Of a stretch of DNA of 64,000 nt, positions 61,691 through 64,000 are shown piece after piece; position 1 is the stretch's first letter; each line of letters starts with the position of its first letter. This stretch comes from Cardinalis cardinalis (Eukaryota; Chordata; Aves; Passeriformes; Cardinalidae), in NCBI GenBank assembly GCA_014549065.1, contig JACDOX010000013.1, positions 806,001-870,000 of the forward strand, given 5' to 3'. Made by a program: the position numbers and the translations under genes. The notes under the pieces were generated by a model. It had not been told where the DNA came from, did not search any database, and saw only the letters and a program-made list of their open reading frames with translations.

Positions 61691-64000
61691 TAATGCCAAN
61701 TGTGTCAAGCAATGGAGAAGTCCCTGTAAGATTTGTAATCAGCTTTGGTTGTGTGCAACCTCACTGAAGTCTAAATGAAGGTNCTGCATGTAGAGGTAAG
61801 GAAGTTCCTGGTTTTTCCATGCAGTAGCTGACATGTGTCCTGCAGCTGAGGGAAGCTCATTAGGTGAAGTCTCCAGCGTGCTGAGTCTGCAGGTTAGAGC
61901 AGTCAGGCTGTGTGCTCACTCAGGTCGGTTTTGCTCGAGATGATGTGGAGAGGTGGTGGCCAAGGAGCTCCCTTGGTCCCCTTGGTAGCTGGTGCTACCT
62001 GGGACACTTGCCTGTTCCGTGCCTGGATTCTGCTCTGAGATCTGACCTTCCTCTTGAGGGGNTTCNTGCCCTTGTTTCTGGTGTTTGTACGGGTTTATCC
62101 CTCTAAGCATTATGGTTGTGCTCTGCAGTTGTGCTTTAACTTTGCAATGAGTAAACAGCAATGCTGGAAAATTTTCCTGGAACAACACTGAAATTCTCCA
62201 TTTCTTAACCTGCATCTCTTAACCTGGCAGAGCTGGATTTTACCCACCTCCTTTCTGCATGAATATGCCTTGCAATTCAAAGGGTTTTTAGACAGCAATA
62301 TATGATTATAAAGTCTGGGTATGTTTGGTTTTCTTTCCAATCTGAATGCACAGATATGTGCACAATNGTGAAATGGGGCCCTAAGATATTTTAAAAGTGC
62401 TTGTAGCAAGGACTATGTGTTTTCAGATATAAATACAAACACATGACATGAACATTATTTTATTTTATTTTTGTTATTTATTTCATTTTTTTTCAGCTTT
62501 ACAAAGCAATAAACCCCTAACTGTAGAAATGTGGGCAGGAAATATAAAAATAAGATTCAATCTGAAGAGTAGGCTGATACATCAGATGAAAAAATAATTC
62601 AAAACATATATATTCAAGAAGAAAAATAAAAGATAATTGAAAAGCAGTAATACAGAAGAGACCTAAGGGTAGCATCAGACAGGAAATTACAAAGCCATTT
62701 CCAATGCACTTTAATCATTACTTACATGAAATAAAAATAATAATATTTTATCTATCTGACTGAAGATCTCAAAATGATTCATGGGTTTCATACATTACGA
62801 TCATTTTTTTCCCATCACTGTGAAACATTCGTCTTCAAGGTGCTTTTTGTTATATTTCATATTTTTGCTCCCCTTAAAATGCATGTGATCGTTTGTAATT
62901 ATATTTTGCTGCTTGGGTTTCTGCAGCAGGATGGTGGGAGCCATGGCAGGACTGCCAGTGCTGTTGGAGGGGTGACAACAGTGACTGAGTTTTGTTGAAG
63001 CTGTGTTTGCATGTTTGGAGGAGCTGCTGGTGTGAATCACCCTTCCAGGGACTTCCCAGTTTCCTTTTAAAGCTGCCTTGGTTTTGCAGGGAGCATTCAG
63101 CTGGAGTTTTCCCTAGAAGCTCGGTGTCCTGTTCCTGTACACAGCTGTTCAGGGAGCCCTGAGGGACAGGGGGTTCTCATTGGTAGAGATTTTCAAGAAA
63201 TACTGGGCTGGTTTGCAGAGAAAATGTCTTGTGCCAGAACATTTTGGGTTTACACTTGACAAACACACAAGCTTTGAGCAATTTTATAGCACTAGGGTGA
63301 TCCACAAATGGAAGTCATTAATTAAAAGCTTAACAAAGGACCCATTGTTATTATGTATCATAAAAAAAAATCCAAAACCACTCCAATTTGTCATTTGTCT
63401 TTTTTGGGGGTGATGAACTATTGCTGGGTGTGCTTATTCTTAATTTAATAATTATAGAGCCCTGTTTGCCTATGGGGATATCTAAATCAACCATTCAGAA
63501 AACAGCACCAGGGTTAGAGGAATAGTTACTACAGCTATTCTCTGCTACTTCCTGGGATTTCAATTAAGATATAAGAACACTTTTAAATGCCTTCATTTTC
63601 TACAGCCATTCATTTTATCTGTAATATTAAAATAATATCCTGTTATCCTTCTCATCAGCACTCTATGATTTTATCAACTGGCCTGATTTAGCTAAAATGC
63701 ATGAAAATGTATTGTAGAGCCCACACAGAAATAAAACCTACTCACTTTCTCATGTGATTTTTTCCAGGATTCTTTATAAGAAGAGAAGAACAAGACAGAA
63801 AGTATGACTCTTATGGAAACACCCAATGTTCAAAGACAACAGCTGCATGCACACTGCTGCAACGTACAGTAGGAGTTAGACTTGACACTGTCAAACGGTT
63901 TATTCTGAGGAAAATGATTGTTCTGTGTATCTNTAAAAAATGTAAGGAGAAAGATTTCCAAATACATTTATGAGTATCTCATCATTCCTCCGCTGGCGTG

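Larger units (their letters stand above)
56845..64000. other. Intergenic DNA to right edge
   Basis: About 7 kb with no recognised gene apart from two short CR1 pieces (58085-58152 and 61570-61690). The longest open frame, about 122 codons at 57356-57724, lacks any recognisable domain. TES, the expected next gene upstream of CAV2 in vertebrates, shows no LIM- or PET-domain exon here on either strand. Confidence 0.5.

Noticed and set aside
22975..64000. Possible TES (testin) exons upstream of CAV2
   Set aside because: Looked for LIM-type Cys/His spacing and PET-domain-like stretches in the open frames on both strands; none seen.
1..64000. CRISPR arrays, bacterial operons, riboswitches, tRNA or rRNA genes
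   Set aside because: Intron-split caveolin genes and CR1 repeats show vertebrate nuclear DNA; no spaced direct-repeat array and no recognisable tRNA or rRNA sequence was seen.

Overview
This is a 64 kb piece of vertebrate nuclear DNA. The evidence is two intron-split caveolin genes, CpG-island promoters, an AT-rich intergenic background and several CR1 retroposon copies. Their 3' ends carry the 'attctatgattct'-type tail, which points to a bird (or, less likely, another sauropsid). No species-specific marker is visible.

Layout, all genes on the minus strand. Positions 1-5561 are the proximal part of the last intron of CAV1, with a probable 1.1 kb LTR insertion at 3748-4860. CAV1 exon 2 (5562-5726) and exon 1 (6497-6526) lie inside a CpG island of about 5.0-7.06 kb. 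The last CAV1 exon is not in the window and must lie beyond the left edge. About 8.4 kb of intergenic DNA follows. CAV2 is complete: exon 3 at 14966-15116, exon 2 at 21996-22183 and exon 1 at 22264-22416, under its own CpG island. A 150-N assembly gap interrupts that island just upstream of the start codon. The remaining ~41 kb, upstream of CAV2, shows no recognisable protein-coding gene. It holds CR1 fragments in both orientations, a long (CTTTTT)n hexanucleotide tract and several strong inverted repeats.

CAV2 upstream of CAV1 in head-to-tail order matches the known vertebrate arrangement TES-CAV2-CAV1-MET. TES would therefore be expected past the right edge, and CAV1 exon 3 followed by MET past the left edge. 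The two products act together: CAV2 hetero-oligomerises with CAV1, which carries it from the Golgi to plasma-membrane caveolae.

No new multi-gene system was found. The items most worth checking are a perfect 34-bp-stem hairpin at 42495-42566, a near-perfect 31-bp-stem hairpin at 30115-30183, and changes at regulatory residues of the CAV2 protein: both mammalian phosphotyrosine positions and one acylated cysteine are replaced. Most single N's are scattered at roughly one per 200-400 bases and look like heterozygous sites collapsed to N.
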